The notes under the pieces: generated by a model | Told to the model about the DNA's origin: nothing | What the model saw: only the letters and a program-made list of their open reading frames with translations | Databases searched by the model: none | Assembly (NCBI GenBank): GCA_034435375.1 | Contig: DAOTXR010000096.1 | Location: 20,485-84,484, forward strand | Source: DAOTXR01 sp034435375 | GTDB taxonomy: Bacteria; Chloroflexota; Anaerolineae; Aggregatilineales; UBA3940 | Length of the DNA stretch: 64,000 bases | Reading direction: 5' to 3' | Shown here: piece by piece, positions 8,754 to 17,627 of the stretch | Position numbering within the stretch: position 1 is the stretch's first letter | Layout of the letters: every line of letters starts with the position of its first letter | Translations under genes and position numbers: made by a program

Positions 8754-9704
8754 TCACTCAGCCCCTTTTTGAACCTGCACCTTAAAGTAATCTATTGTGC
8801 GTCTCAGGCCCTCGTGGATGTCCACCGTGGGTTCCCAGCCCAACTGCCGGCGGGCTTTGGCAATGTCCGGTTGGCGGGTTTGTGGGTCCCCCTGGATGCG
8901 CTTCTCTGGTTGGAAAATCGTTCCGGCAGAATTGCCGGTCAGCGTGTTGATCACATTGGCAAACTCAACAATCGTCATCTCGTGAGGGTTGCCCAGGTTG
9001 ACTGGCTCGTTCTCGTCAGACATCAGCAGGCGGTAGATGCCTTCGATCAGGTCGTCTACATAGCAAAAGCTACGGGTTTGTTGGCCGTCCCCATAGATCG
9101 TGAGCGGCTCGCCGCGCAGGGCTTGCCCAATAAAGTTGGGCACCACCCGCCCGTCGTCTAGCCGCATGCGCGGCCCATAGGTGTTGAAGATGCGCACGAT
9201 GCGCGTGTCCAGCCCGTGATAACGATGGTAGGCCATCGTCATTGCCTCGGCAAAACGTTTGGCCTCATCGTATACCCCCCGTGGGCCGATGGGATCGACA
9301 TTGCCCCAATACGTCTCTGGCTGAGGGTGAACATGGGGATCGCCGTAAACTTCAGAAGTAGAGGCGAGCAGAAAGCGTGCCTCTTTTTCTTTGGCGAGGC
9401 CCAGCGCTTTGTGCGTGCCCAGCGCTCCCACCTTCAGCGTCTGGATCGGAAACTTGAGGTAATCAATAGGGCTGGCTGGCGAGGCAAAATGCAACACTGC
9501 ATCAAGCCGACCTTCCACATAGATGTAGTTGGTCACATCATGCTTGATGAACAGGAATCGGTCATGGCCTGCCAGGTGCTCAATGTTGCGTGTGCTGCCC
9601 GTGATTAAATTATCCATGGCGATCACAGTGTGACCTTCTGCCAGAAAGCGGTCACACAGGTGTGAGCCAATGAAACCAGCCCCCCCAGTGATTAAGACGC
9701 GCAT
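8754..9704 (-). CDS. UDP-glucuronate decarboxylase (UDP-xylose synthase)
   Basis: Extended SDR that converts UDP-glucuronate to UDP-xylose using bound NAD+. Residues 1-20 contain the GGAGFIGSH nucleotide-binding loop; the TSEVYGDP motif is at about 116-123; the catalytic YxxxK is Y145-K149; IFNTYGPRM and GDGQQTRSFCYVDDL follow. These match UXS closely. The ATG at 9704 is chosen because a perfect GGAGGA lies 7-12 bases upstream; the frame extends 38 codons further left but has no ribosome site. Product xylose would feed the neighbouring polysaccharide genes. Confidence 0.92.
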   Translation of the reverse strand: MRVLITGGAGFIGSHLCDRFLAEGHTVIAMDNLITGSTRNIEHLAGHDRFLFIKHDVTNYIYVEGRLDAVLHFASPASPIDYLKFPIQTLKVGALGTHKALGLAKEKEARFLLASTSEVYGDPHVHPQPETYWGNVDPIGPRGVYDEAKRFAEAMTMAYHRYHGLDTRIVRIFNTYGPRMRLDDGRVVPNFIGQALRGEPLTIYGDGQQTRSFCYVDDLIEGIYRLLMSDENEPVNLGNPHEMTIVEFANVINTLTGNSAGTIFQPEKRIQGDPQTRQPDIAKARRQLGWEPTVDIHEGLRRTIDYFKVQVQKGAE

Positions 9705-9829
9705 AGGGATTCCTCCATAAACAGGAGTAGCGGAGTTGGCTGTAAGTCGTGCCGTGACTGGCTCTTGGGAGCCGATCTCAAATGCTTGGCGGCTATGTGC
9801 ACCGTCCGTTGTGGACAACCCCTGAGCGC

Positions 9830-9842
9830 GGCTATTGTAGCC
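9830..9842 (-). promoter_or_regulatory. Palindrome with -10-like element upstream of UXS
   Basis: GGCTA-TTG-TAGCC is a perfect 5-bp inverted repeat in the 155-base gap between the macrodomain gene and UXS. Read on the minus strand it contains TACAAT, a good -10, but I find no matching -35. It could be a promoter overlapped by an operator for the downstream polysaccharide genes. Confidence 0.25.
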
Positions 9843-9859
9843 ACTCCTGACAGTCGGTG

Positions 9860-10405
9860 CTATGGCTGAACGTGATCGCCGATCTGTCGTTGCAGTTCCG
9901 CATGGAAAACGTCGAATGCGGCCTGCCCGTATAGACAGAACACTACCAGTTCCAGGTTGGTCTCAGCAGTGCGCAGGTAGTCCATGACCTCGGCCAGCAT
10001 GATCCGCGCACAACGACCCATCGGATAGCCGAAGATGCCGGTCGAGATGGCCGGGAACGCGATCGACTTCAAGCCGTTCTCGTCGGCCACCATCAGGCTG
10101 GAACGGGTTGCGCTGGCCAGCTTCTCGTCTGCGTCAGGGTCGGTGCCGAACGGTCCCACGGCGTGGATCACGTGACGGGCTTTGAGGCGTCCCGCTCCGG
10201 TGATAACGGCCTTGCCAACCGGGCAGCTACCAATGGCGTCACACTCGCGCTGGATCGATGGGCCACCCTTGCGGCGGATTGCCCCGGCTACCCCTGCGCC
10301 CAGCTCAAGGAAGCTGTTCGCCGCGTTGACGATGGCATCTGTTTCCAGGTCGGTGATGTCGCCTTCAACTAGCCGCAGTGTCCGCTTGTTGATCGTCACA
10401 TCCAT
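9860..10405 (-). CDS. Macrodomain protein (ADP-ribose binding/hydrolysing)
   Basis: 181 aa, a single macrodomain of the MacroD/YmdB type. Motifs seen: ADAIVNAAN (about 26-34), GAGVAGAIRRKGG (about 37-49) in place of the commoner GGGVDGAI, and SIAFPAISTGIFGYP (about 116-130). Family members bind ADP-ribose and often remove it from proteins or deacetylate O-acetyl-ADP-ribose. The start overlaps the end of the glycosidase-ligase gene by 41 bases, so it is translated from the same message. A role for ADP-ribose in a glycan operon is unexpected; NAD-linked regulation is one possibility, chance co-transcription another. Confidence 0.9.
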   Translation of the reverse strand: MDVTINKRTLRLVEGDITDLETDAIVNAANSFLELGAGVAGAIRRKGGPSIQRECDAIGSCPVGKAVITGAGRLKARHVIHAVGPFGTDPDADEKLASATRSSLMVADENGLKSIAFPAISTGIFGYPMGRCARIMLAEVMDYLRTAETNLELVVFCLYGQAAFDVFHAELQRQIGDHVQP

Positions 10406-13400
10406 CCGCTACCCTCTCCTCGCCAAGCTGATGCATCAGCCCCAATGTCATAAAGAAAATGAAGGCCAGGTCGATCACAAAGTGGACTTCCTCCACCATC
10501 CCGTGAGCGATCATAGCAGCCATGCTGCCCATCAGGCCCACCGTCAATGCTCGTGCTGCCGTATTGACCTCGCGCAAGCGCTTCTGGGCGGCCCACGCCA
10601 GCTGCCAGAAGGCTATCTGCATCCATACCCCGGCGGCTAGCCCTACGATTCCCAGCCGTACCCAATAGTTTAGCAGGAAGTTGTGTGGTTGGCTCAGGTC
10701 GGGTTGCTGCCAGGCCGCCGGCAGGATGTAGTGCCCCCGATACTGGTATAGAAACTGGTCCAGGCCCACCCCTGTGATAGGATGGTCGCGCAGCATACGC
10801 AGGGTGCTTTGCCACAGTTGTAGCCGGAAGAAGGTGGTGCTCGTCTCGCTGGTGAAGTCCACCAGGCCGCTGAAGCGCGGCAGCCGCGAGAGAGGGATCA
10901 GCATCAACCCTTCCGCCACGATCCCTATCCCTGCTGCGATCAGCCCGGCCCGCCCGGCCCACAGAATCGCCACCAGCGCCAGCCCGGCGGGCAGGCCCAG
11001 CAGGATTCCACCTTTGGAGAGCGTCAGTCCCAAGGCTGCTGTCATCAACACCCCTGCCACCCCGTACAGCCAGCGTCGCCGTTGCTCACCTCCGATCAGC
11101 ACTATTGCCGCCGCGATTGGGATCAGGCGTACCAAGTACAGGGCAGCATTGTTGGGTGTGCCAAACACGCTTTTTAATCGGCGCATCCCGGCTTCAGCCG
11201 TGATCACGTCGATGCCGGTGGCAAACTGGTAAAAGCCTACCAGCGCTACGATCGTCCCGGCCACGATCAGCAAATCTACTATCCGCCACCGCTCGCGCTC
11301 AGTGAGGGGCCAGGTGCGCAGGACTAGGTACATCACACACGGTTCCAGCATCATCTGACGCAGGTCGGTGATGGCCACACCTGGTAAATCGGCCCAGCTC
11401 AACGAGATGAAGCCCATTGCGATGAACAGTCCTACCGCTTTGTCCAGGCCCGTCATCCGCCGCCACAGGTCAGGCAACGTCGGCCAGCCCTTCTCGCGCC
11501 GCTCTGCCGCCATATGGATCCCCCACGCAGCCAGCGTCAGCAGGCTTGTCGCTTCCACCATGCTGAAGGCGCGGTCGAAGAGCGGGCGGGGCAGCAGGAC
11601 ATAGGGCGTGAAGAACATCATCAGCGCCAGCCCCATGCTAGGCTTGGCATAGATCAGCAAGAACAGCACCAGCAGCGCGACCATCGTCAATAGCAGCCAC
11701 GGCGAGAAGTAAAACACCCCTGCCGTCAAGGCTGTCACGATCAACGATGGCCCGTCGCCAATGCGGCGGACCACATTCGGGATTATCCCCCCCCAGGTCA
11801 GCGCTGCGCCAAGCCACACGACCAGCGCTGCCGCCATCGACAGCACAAAGTGCAGGGCGTCGCCCAAGCGTGTAGCTAGCCGATCGGTCGTGTTGTCGAG
11901 TACTTGACGCCATCGGAGGCCCCGCCCTACCCTGAGTGCAGTCGCCATGCTCCCGATCCCGATCACGGCCAGCCCTGTCGCCAGCAGGTCGTAGCCCGTG
12001 GTATCGATCTTTGACCCCACGGCAAACCCCACCAACGCCCACTGATCCCAGCCACGGTCAGCCTCGATCCGCGCCGTGTGTCGGTGGTCAGCACTGAGGT
12101 TAGTGGCGATGGGAAGCGTCTCGATGTGGGGCTTGTAGTCCGGCGAGGTCAACACCAAGTAGGCGCCACGTTCGTCCTGCGGCAGGCTGCGTGACGGCTC
12201 CCCGTCGATGGTGACAAACAGATAGGCGCGGTAGTTGTCACGCCGCACCGTGACGCCCAGCGTGTTGCCCACGAATGGCACCTCGACCACGCTGTCCCCT
12301 TGCTGTCCAAAATCGGCCCCCAGCTCTGAGAATTCCCACTCGCCGCTGTAGACAGCCAACGGAGTCGTGGGTGGGTAGATGCCCGGCCACAGCGCCGTAT
12401 TGAACAGTTCTGACCGCTCGCGGATGGCCTCGGCGGTTGGCGAGAGGCTGCCATCCGATCTCCTCAGCGCGAACCCCCACAGCGGATCGTCAACGGGGGC
12501 ATTGGGTTGCCAGTTGTCCAGAATTAGCGCGCCGCTCCACGGCCATTCGGTGAGCGCCCGCTGGTACGCGGCGATGGTCCAGACGGCCTGCTGGTCCGGC
12601 GTGGTCTGGCCCCATTGCGAGGGGTGTCCCTGCCAGTTTTCCGGTGGGGCAAACCACCCAAAGTGGCTGGCCCACAGTGGCTTGCTGTGGTCGCCATGGC
12701 GCTCCATCTCCCGACGCAGCAGGTAAAACCGTGAGAAGTTAAGCAAGTTGTCGCTGGCTCGACGATCATCGGGGCCGGTGTCGAAGCCATAAGGCTTGGC
12801 TGCTACGCCATCGAAAAACGGCGCAGCGCCCTGATCGTACAAGGCCCGCAGGAACAACACATCGCTCAGGTTGTCTGGCCCGGTCTCAATGGTGGGAGCC
12901 AACCCTCCAGTGAGCACCAGAGCGTGTGTGTCGGCGGTGTGGATTGCGGTGTAGGTCGCTTCCAGCAGTGCGGCATAGGCCACCGCGCTGGGCGGCTGTC
13001 CACCCCAGCCACTTGTCAAGTTGGGTTGATCCCACACCTGATATACCTCGATCCGGTCCCCATACCGCTCGGCCAACGCTCCGGCGAACGCGGCGAAGTC
13101 ATCCAGGTTGGTGGGCGGGGCGTTCGGATGGGGCGCAGCCCACGGCGGCGACTGCCCAAGCACGGCCACCAGCCGCAACCCGTGGGCGCTGGTCTCCTCG
13201 ACCACGGAGTCATAGACTGACCAGTCGTAGGCGCCCGGTTGTGACTCGATCGCATCCCAGTTGAAGGGCTGGCGCACCCACACGAACCCAATCTCGGCGA
13301 TCAGGTCCAGGTTCTCTGTCATCTCTGCCAGATCATACTGGGCCAGATCGACATTGACGCCCAGGATTGGGGGGCGGGCCGGGAGATCGGCCTCCGGCAA

Positions 13401-13523
13401 CCCATTCAGTGCGCCACGCAGGCGTATCTGCCGCTGCATGATCACGGCTGCCATGCCCAGCACACTGGCCAGCGCCGCCAGCGCCAGTACAATAACAATC
13501 CATCGACATTGTTGATTAGTCAT
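10365..13523 (-). CDS. Fusion: inactive glycosidase-like TIM barrel plus O-antigen ligase
   Basis: 1052 aa. A membrane span at about 8-30 is followed by a TIM-barrel like GH39/cellulase-fold proteins (about 50-370). The usual acid/base motif WNEPN is WDQPN here (164-168, Gln166 where Glu is needed), and the usual TEFGW is SHFGW (286-290, His287 for the nucleophile Glu), so catalysis by the normal route is lost. A beta-rich domain follows (about 385-500). From about 505 on there are some 12 membrane spans with the Wzy_C signature GVGLDQF and a later PHN. ATG at 13523 overlaps the upstream stop as ATGA; longer frame extensions would run through the upstream gene and are rejected. Probably a membrane polymerase or ligase with an outside carbohydrate-binding barrel. 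Confidence 0.85.
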   Translation of the reverse strand: MTNQQCRWIVIVLALAALASVLGMAAVIMQRQIRLRGALNGLPEADLPARPPILGVNVDLAQYDLAEMTENLDLIAEIGFVWVRQPFNWDAIESQPGAYDWSVYDSVVEETSAHGLRLVAVLGQSPPWAAPHPNAPPTNLDDFAAFAGALAERYGDRIEVYQVWDQPNLTSGWGGQPPSAVAYAALLEATYTAIHTADTHALVLTGGLAPTIETGPDNLSDVLFLRALYDQGAAPFFDGVAAKPYGFDTGPDDRRASDNLLNFSRFYLLRREMERHGDHSKPLWASHFGWFAPPENWQGHPSQWGQTTPDQQAVWTIAAYQRALTEWPWSGALILDNWQPNAPVDDPLWGFALRRSDGSLSPTAEAIRERSELFNTALWPGIYPPTTPLAVYSGEWEFSELGADFGQQGDSVVEVPFVGNTLGVTVRRDNYRAYLFVTIDGEPSRSLPQDERGAYLVLTSPDYKPHIETLPIATNLSADHRHTARIEADRGWDQWALVGFAVGSKIDTTGYDLLATGLAVIGIGSMATALRVGRGLRWRQVLDNTTDRLATRLGDALHFVLSMAAALVVWLGAALTWGGIIPNVVRRIGDGPSLIVTALTAGVFYFSPWLLLTMVALLVLFLLIYAKPSMGLALMMFFTPYVLLPRPLFDRAFSMVEATSLLTLAAWGIHMAAERREKGWPTLPDLWRRMTGLDKAVGLFIAMGFISLSWADLPGVAITDLRQMMLEPCVMYLVLRTWPLTERERWRIVDLLIVAGTIVALVGFYQFATGIDVITAEAGMRRLKSVFGTPNNAALYLVRLIPIAAAIVLIGGEQRRRWLYGVAGVLMTAALGLTLSKGGILLGLPAGLALVAILWAGRAGLIAAGIGIVAEGLMLIPLSRLPRFSGLVDFTSETSTTFFRLQLWQSTLRMLRDHPITGVGLDQFLYQYRGHYILPAAWQQPDLSQPHNFLLNYWVRLGIVGLAAGVWMQIAFWQLAWAAQKRLREVNTAARALTVGLMGSMAAMIAHGMVEEVHFVIDLAFIFFMTLGLMHQLGEERVADGCDDQQADTAAS

Positions 13524-15334
13524 GGTGCCCAGCGAGGATTGCTGCTCTGTCCATCTAGGGTGAGTTGTTGAGACAGGCCAGTGAAGACATCGACCAGAAA
13601 CAGGTTGCCCTCCGGCCCCGGATCGATCAGCGCGATCTGTCGCCCATCCGGAGACCACGCATACACCTGAGCTAACAGCCCTGCTCTGTCCGCCGGAGGA
13701 TAGATTGCTCTCCGGTTGCTGCCATCGCGATCCATCACCACCAGTCGATAACGACTGTAGGTGCTGCTCAGCGGATCGAGGGCCTGAAGGTAGGCCATTT
13801 GCACCGGCAAGGGGGTGCCATCTGGCGCAATCCCCGGCGAAAAGCTTGGTTCGGCCCACATCCCAGCCTGTTCGACCAGGTTGACGCTGTAGCTGCCGTC
13901 AGCGGAAAAAGTTGTCAGGCTGAAAATGGGGCTGTCCTCGGCCAGCTCGCTGCCCAGCGGAGCACCGTGCACCGTCGTGACAAACAGCCTTCCCTCCGGC
14001 GACCAGCTCACGTTGGGCCGCCAGACAAAATCGTAAGGATTCCATGGTGCGAAGGTTGCCAGCGTCTGGCGAAAGTAGGCGCGGGGCAAAAGTGATGATG
14101 GGATCCCTGGCTCGATGGGCGTGGGAGTTGGGTGAGGGGTCGGCGTGCCCTCCTCCACCTCCTCCGCGGGATTGGAGTAATCCGGCGCCAATATCCCCAC
14201 GGCGTCTGGTTGCGCCCAGGCCATCGTGACACCGTCTGGCGCAAATGCGAAGGTTGTCCCGAACCAGCCGTAAATCCCGCCGCTTGAAGGTTCGAGCAGC
14301 ATCTGGCGCTGCACTATGCCGCCGTTGGCGCTGATGTGCGCCCGCCACAGGTCGTTGTTGGCTTGCCAGCCAGGGAACGCCGCCCGTGGCTCAGCGGTCG
14401 AGTAGACGAGGGTGCGCTCGGTACCCGGCACCCAGGCCGCAAACAAGATGTTCTCCAGATCGAGACGGATGGGGGGGCTGTCGGGGTCTGTTGTGTCAAA
14501 CACGACCCACAGGGTGTTGAACGGTTGCCCCGGCTCTGCCGTGTCTGGGACAGCAGTCGCCAGCCCACTGCCCTCAGCAGAGACCTCGGTGAGCGTGCGA
14601 GTAAACAGCAGCCGCCTGCCGTCTGACGAAAGCTCGAACACCCGGCCATCTACTGCGCCGTCGAGCGTCAGCGGGCGTCGGTTGGCGCTATTCTGGCGCA
14701 TGATCCAGGCATTGCCGTTCGAGATGTAGGCCAACGTCCCGTTGACTGTGACCGTGGGAAGCTCCCCCTGGCTGCCCACCATGATCACCTCATCCTGTGG
14801 CGGTGTAATCACCACACGCTTGATCTCGTTGCGGCTGACCTCGATCCCATCCTCGAAGGTAATGCGGTACGTAACCTCGGCAATGCCATTCACACCCGCC
14901 TGCAGCAAGCGCGATTGGCCCGCTGGTAAGCTGTCATTGGGTACCGTGCGGCTCTGGAATGGAACAGTCTCCTGTTCGATGGCTGTTTGCTCCACTACCC
15001 GAACCACCGTGATCGTCATGCCGTCTACCACCCGCGTGTAAGACGGAGGGTTCACGCGGTCCAGATCGCCAAGTGTGATCCCGGACTGGCGCAGCACGTC
15101 GGCGACCGTCAGATCATTGCTGACCATCAGCGTCCTTGATGTGTCGCCAGAGACCAGCGTCACTGTGACGCCGTTCTCCGAGCCAACGATCAGCCCCTGG
15201 CACCCACCAGCAATTAGCGCCGTGATCAGCACCAGCAGCGCAAGACACAAGCGAGAAAGCCTGCCCATGTCGCCGAATGTAACATGCCGTATCGCTGACA
15301 GCAAACCGACCTTCCGTAGGCTTGAGACTCGCAT
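13520..15334 (-). CDS. Lipoprotein with DUF348, G5 and beta-propeller domains
   Basis: 604 aa. A lipoprotein signal, LALLVLITALIAGGC, places lipidated Cys near residue 45. One DUF348 (ubiquitin-like) module covers about 52-110, then a G5 module (about 110-190) with the typical ending ITPPQDEVIMVGS. The rest, about 195-604, contains TolB/WD40-like blades such as SPDGRQIALID and SSDGRRLLFTR. DUF348-G5 pairs occur in cell-wall-binding resuscitation-factor-like proteins, so a surface anchor that senses or binds glycan is likely. Start 15334 (ATG) or 15268 (ATG, nearer the signal); neither has a clear ribosome site. The stop overlaps the start of the ligase fusion, so the two are coupled. Confidence 0.82.
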   Translation of the reverse strand: MRVSSLRKVGLLSAIRHVTFGDMGRLSRLCLALLVLITALIAGGCQGLIVGSENGVTVTLVSGDTSRTLMVSNDLTVADVLRQSGITLGDLDRVNPPSYTRVVDGMTITVVRVVEQTAIEQETVPFQSRTVPNDSLPAGQSRLLQAGVNGIAEVTYRITFEDGIEVSRNEIKRVVITPPQDEVIMVGSQGELPTVTVNGTLAYISNGNAWIMRQNSANRRPLTLDGAVDGRVFELSSDGRRLLFTRTLTEVSAEGSGLATAVPDTAEPGQPFNTLWVVFDTTDPDSPPIRLDLENILFAAWVPGTERTLVYSTAEPRAAFPGWQANNDLWRAHISANGGIVQRQMLLEPSSGGIYGWFGTTFAFAPDGVTMAWAQPDAVGILAPDYSNPAEEVEEGTPTPHPTPTPIEPGIPSSLLPRAYFRQTLATFAPWNPYDFVWRPNVSWSPEGRLFVTTVHGAPLGSELAEDSPIFSLTTFSADGSYSVNLVEQAGMWAEPSFSPGIAPDGTPLPVQMAYLQALDPLSSTYSRYRLVVMDRDGSNRRAIYPPADRAGLLAQVYAWSPDGRQIALIDPGPEGNLFLVDVFTGLSQQLTLDGQSSNPRWAP

Positions 15335-15453
15335 GCAGGATCAACTTTGCTCAGGGTTGGCCGTCACTGTTTTCTAACCCCCTTGCACTCGCCCCTGTGG
15401 ATTCGGTTAAAAAATTCGAACCCTCACCTGATCGAGCGATCAATGCCACCCCC

Positions 15454-15503
15454 TTGACACTCCTCCCCTTCCCTCGTACACTGCATCACAGAACGTAGGT
15501 TCT
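15454..15503 (+). promoter_or_regulatory. Near-consensus promoter with LexA-like box, facing no gene
   Basis: TTGACA (15454-15459), 17-base spacer, TACACT (15477-15482), then AGAAC-GTAG-GTTCT (15490-15503) at the expected start point. GAAC-N4-GTTC is the core of the Gram-positive-type SOS box. It points right, but the only genes there run the other way. It lies in the 230-base gap between the lipoprotein gene and lutC, which otherwise holds nothing I recognise. Confidence 0.38.
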
Positions 15504-15565
15504 ATCGTGACGTGTGGCCCGTTACGATCCAAAACCCAGCCTTCGCTTCACAGAGCGGGGACAGC

Positions 15566-16225
15566 TTATGGCTCGTTGCCCCACACGACCACGATCAGCT
15601 CGTGTGGCCCATGCACCCCCAATGTCAGTGTCTGTTCGATGTCGGCGGTGCGGCTCGGCCCGCTGATGAATACCAGGTTGCTTGACGACTGCACGCTCCC
15701 GGGAGCGTTGCCCAGGCTTAGCCAATAGTGGTGCATGTCAGGCCGCAGGCGTGTGGCATCCAGCAGGACGATGTGGACCGGCGGCAGGAGCGAGGCCAGC
15801 GGAGAGCGTCCCGGCCCGTTGCGTACCACCACGGTGCCGGTGTCGGAGAGCGCGGCCTCGGCCCCGGTCAACCCTGCGGGGATCATTGCCAGGTCGCGGG
15901 GGGTGCCGCTGTGCACGGCGGTCACCCCTGCCTGGGCCAGCGCTTCCGGCAATCCTTCACAGCCGATCGCGTCCCACGCCCAGGCCAGCACCTGCCTCCA
16001 TCCTCGATCCTGGCACACCTGTGCAACAGCTCTGGCTGCCTCCCGGCTTGATCCGGCTCGCAGCACGCGCCCTGAAAGTCGCTCGATCTCGGCAGCAAAA
16101 TGGTCAAGATCGCCTGCCATGCTGGGGAGAGTGTTCACAAAGCGGTCGGGTGTGGCCTCCGGCAGCAGTGCTGACTGTAGTCCGTTGCGGATGCTGTTGA
16201 GGATGTACTGGCGCGAGTCACCCAT
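15566..16225 (-). CDS. lutC: Lactate utilisation protein C, LUD domain
   Basis: 219 aa, a stand-alone LUD (LutC/YkgG) domain, part of the LutABC L-lactate oxidase complex that feeds electrons to the respiratory chain. Core strands such as GVTAVHSGTPRDLA, GLTGAEAALSDTGTVVVRNG and SRTADIEQTLTLGVHGP match the family. The start at 16225 (ATG) has AGGAG 8 bases upstream and overlaps the lutB stop by 8 bases; the open frame further upstream is only the antisense of coupled coding sequence. It is the last gene of lutABC. Confidence 0.92.
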   Translation of the reverse strand: MGDSRQYILNSIRNGLQSALLPEATPDRFVNTLPSMAGDLDHFAAEIERLSGRVLRAGSSREAARAVAQVCQDRGWRQVLAWAWDAIGCEGLPEALAQAGVTAVHSGTPRDLAMIPAGLTGAEAALSDTGTVVVRNGPGRSPLASLLPPVHIVLLDATRLRPDMHHYWLSLGNAPGSVQSSSNLVFISGPSRTADIEQTLTLGVHGPHELIVVVWGNEP

Positions 16226-17627
16226 CGTGGCGCTCCTTTTGGCGCTGCTGGAACGTCTGGCGGGCAAACGGCGGGAAAGCTCTGTAGCGCGTCCAGGCAG
16301 CCAGCAGCCCTGGCAGGTCGCCCGTGAACCACCCACCCAGCATCCGGCTGAGCCATGCCCCAAGCCTCTGAGCGAGGCGAAAGCGGCCTGCTCCGCTGGC
16401 GGCTGCTCCGTATCCTCTTATCCCTATCTTCAGCCACAGCGGTGCATGGCCCTGTTGCACGGTCTCGCGGCGCAGGCGTAGCAGTAGCATCGGCAGGTCG
16501 ATCCGCACAGGGCACACCTCACGGCAGGCCCCGCACAGTGTGCTGGCGTGGGGCAGTTCGGCAAAAGAGGATAGGCCCCCCAGAAGCGGCGAAATCACCG
16601 ATCCGACCGGGCCGGAATAGACACTGCCGTAGGCGTGTCCACCGATAGTACGGTACACTGGGCAGACATTCAGGCAAGCTCCGCAGTGGATGCAGTACAG
16701 AATCTCTGCCAGGTCACCCTTAAGCGCCTGCGAACGTCCATTGTCAATCAGGACCACATGCATTTCCTTTGGCCCATGCGGCTCGCTGGGGCGACGCGGC
16801 CCGGTGATCAGTGAGGTGTACACCGTGAGTTTCTGGCCGGTGGCGCTGCGAGCCAGCAGTTGCAGCATCACTGCCAGATCTTCCAGCGTCGGCACGATCC
16901 GCTCGATACCCATCAGCGCCACATGCACGCGCGGCAATGTAGTCACCATCCGCCCGTTGCCTTCGTTGGTGACCAAGCATACGCTACCCGTCTCGGCCAC
17001 TGCAAAGTTACAGCCGCTGATGCCCATATCGGCGCTCAGGTATACTTCACGTAGCTTCTGGCGTGCTATGGCATTCAGCTCGGTGATGACATCGGTGTAG
17101 GGCGCACCCAGTCGATCGGCAAAGATGCGCCCCACTTCCTGGCGGGTCAGATGCAGCACCGGGGCAACGATGTGTGAAGGGTGATCTTCGCCAAGCTGCG
17201 CGATGTATTCGCCCAGGTCAGTCTCGATCACCTCCAGCCCAGCGGCTTCGAGGGCTTGGTTCAGCCCGATCTCCTTGCTGAGCATGCTCTTCGACTTGGC
17301 GACGAGCCTGACATGGCTCTGCCGTGCGATCTGGGACACGATAGCGCAGGCTTCAGTCGCATCGCGCGCCCAATGGACCTGGCCTCCAGCGGCTTGCACG
17401 TTGGCTTCGAACTGTTCCAGGTAGGTATCGAGGTGGGCAAGGGTATGGGCACGGATGGCGCGGGCCAGGTCGCGAGTAGCCTCTGGATCGGGAAGGGTAG
17501 CCATCGCCTCCGCTCGCTTGTCGTAGAAGCGCCCAGCGGCCCGGTTGATCGCTGCCAGCCGATCCGGCTGGGCGAGTGCTTCGCGGACTCGCTGCACGAA
17601 GGGTCTGGAAGATGTCGATATAGTCAT
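16218..17627 (-). CDS. lutB: Lactate utilisation iron-sulfur protein B
   Basis: 469 aa. An N-terminal LUD domain (about 60-290) is followed by ferredoxin-type cysteine clusters: C312, C315, C318, C322 in CIHCGACLNVCP, and C365, C368, C372 in CGACREVCP, expected to bind 4Fe-4S centres. This is the electron-transfer subunit of the LutABC lactate oxidation complex. The start at 17627 forms an ATGA overlap with the lutA stop. The C-terminal tail, about 400-469, is basic and typical. Standard family length and arrangement. Confidence 0.94.
   Translation of the reverse strand: MTISTSSRPFVQRVREALAQPDRLAAINRAAGRFYDKRAEAMATLPDPEATRDLARAIRAHTLAHLDTYLEQFEANVQAAGGQVHWARDATEACAIVSQIARQSHVRLVAKSKSMLSKEIGLNQALEAAGLEVIETDLGEYIAQLGEDHPSHIVAPVLHLTRQEVGRIFADRLGAPYTDVITELNAIARQKLREVYLSADMGISGCNFAVAETGSVCLVTNEGNGRMVTTLPRVHVALMGIERIVPTLEDLAVMLQLLARSATGQKLTVYTSLITGPRRPSEPHGPKEMHVVLIDNGRSQALKGDLAEILYCIHCGACLNVCPVYRTIGGHAYGSVYSGPVGSVISPLLGGLSSFAELPHASTLCGACREVCPVRIDLPMLLLRLRRETVQQGHAPLWLKIGIRGYGAAASGAGRFRLAQRLGAWLSRMLGGWFTGDLPGLLAAWTRYRAFPPFARQTFQQRQKERHDG

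Noticed and set aside
13524..13859. N-terminal extension of the ligase fusion
   Set aside because: It runs through the coding end of the lipoprotein gene; ATG 13523 in an ATGA overlap is the natural start.
15395..15430. GTTCGAA motif on the minus strand, like a tRNA T-loop
   Set aside because: The flanking bases cannot form a T-stem, and no anticodon or acceptor stem is seen.
15735..16481. Plus-strand open frame of 248 codons over lutC/lutB
   Set aside because: Low-complexity Arg/Ser/Pro composition typical of GC-rich shadow frames; lutC and lutB motifs lie opposite.
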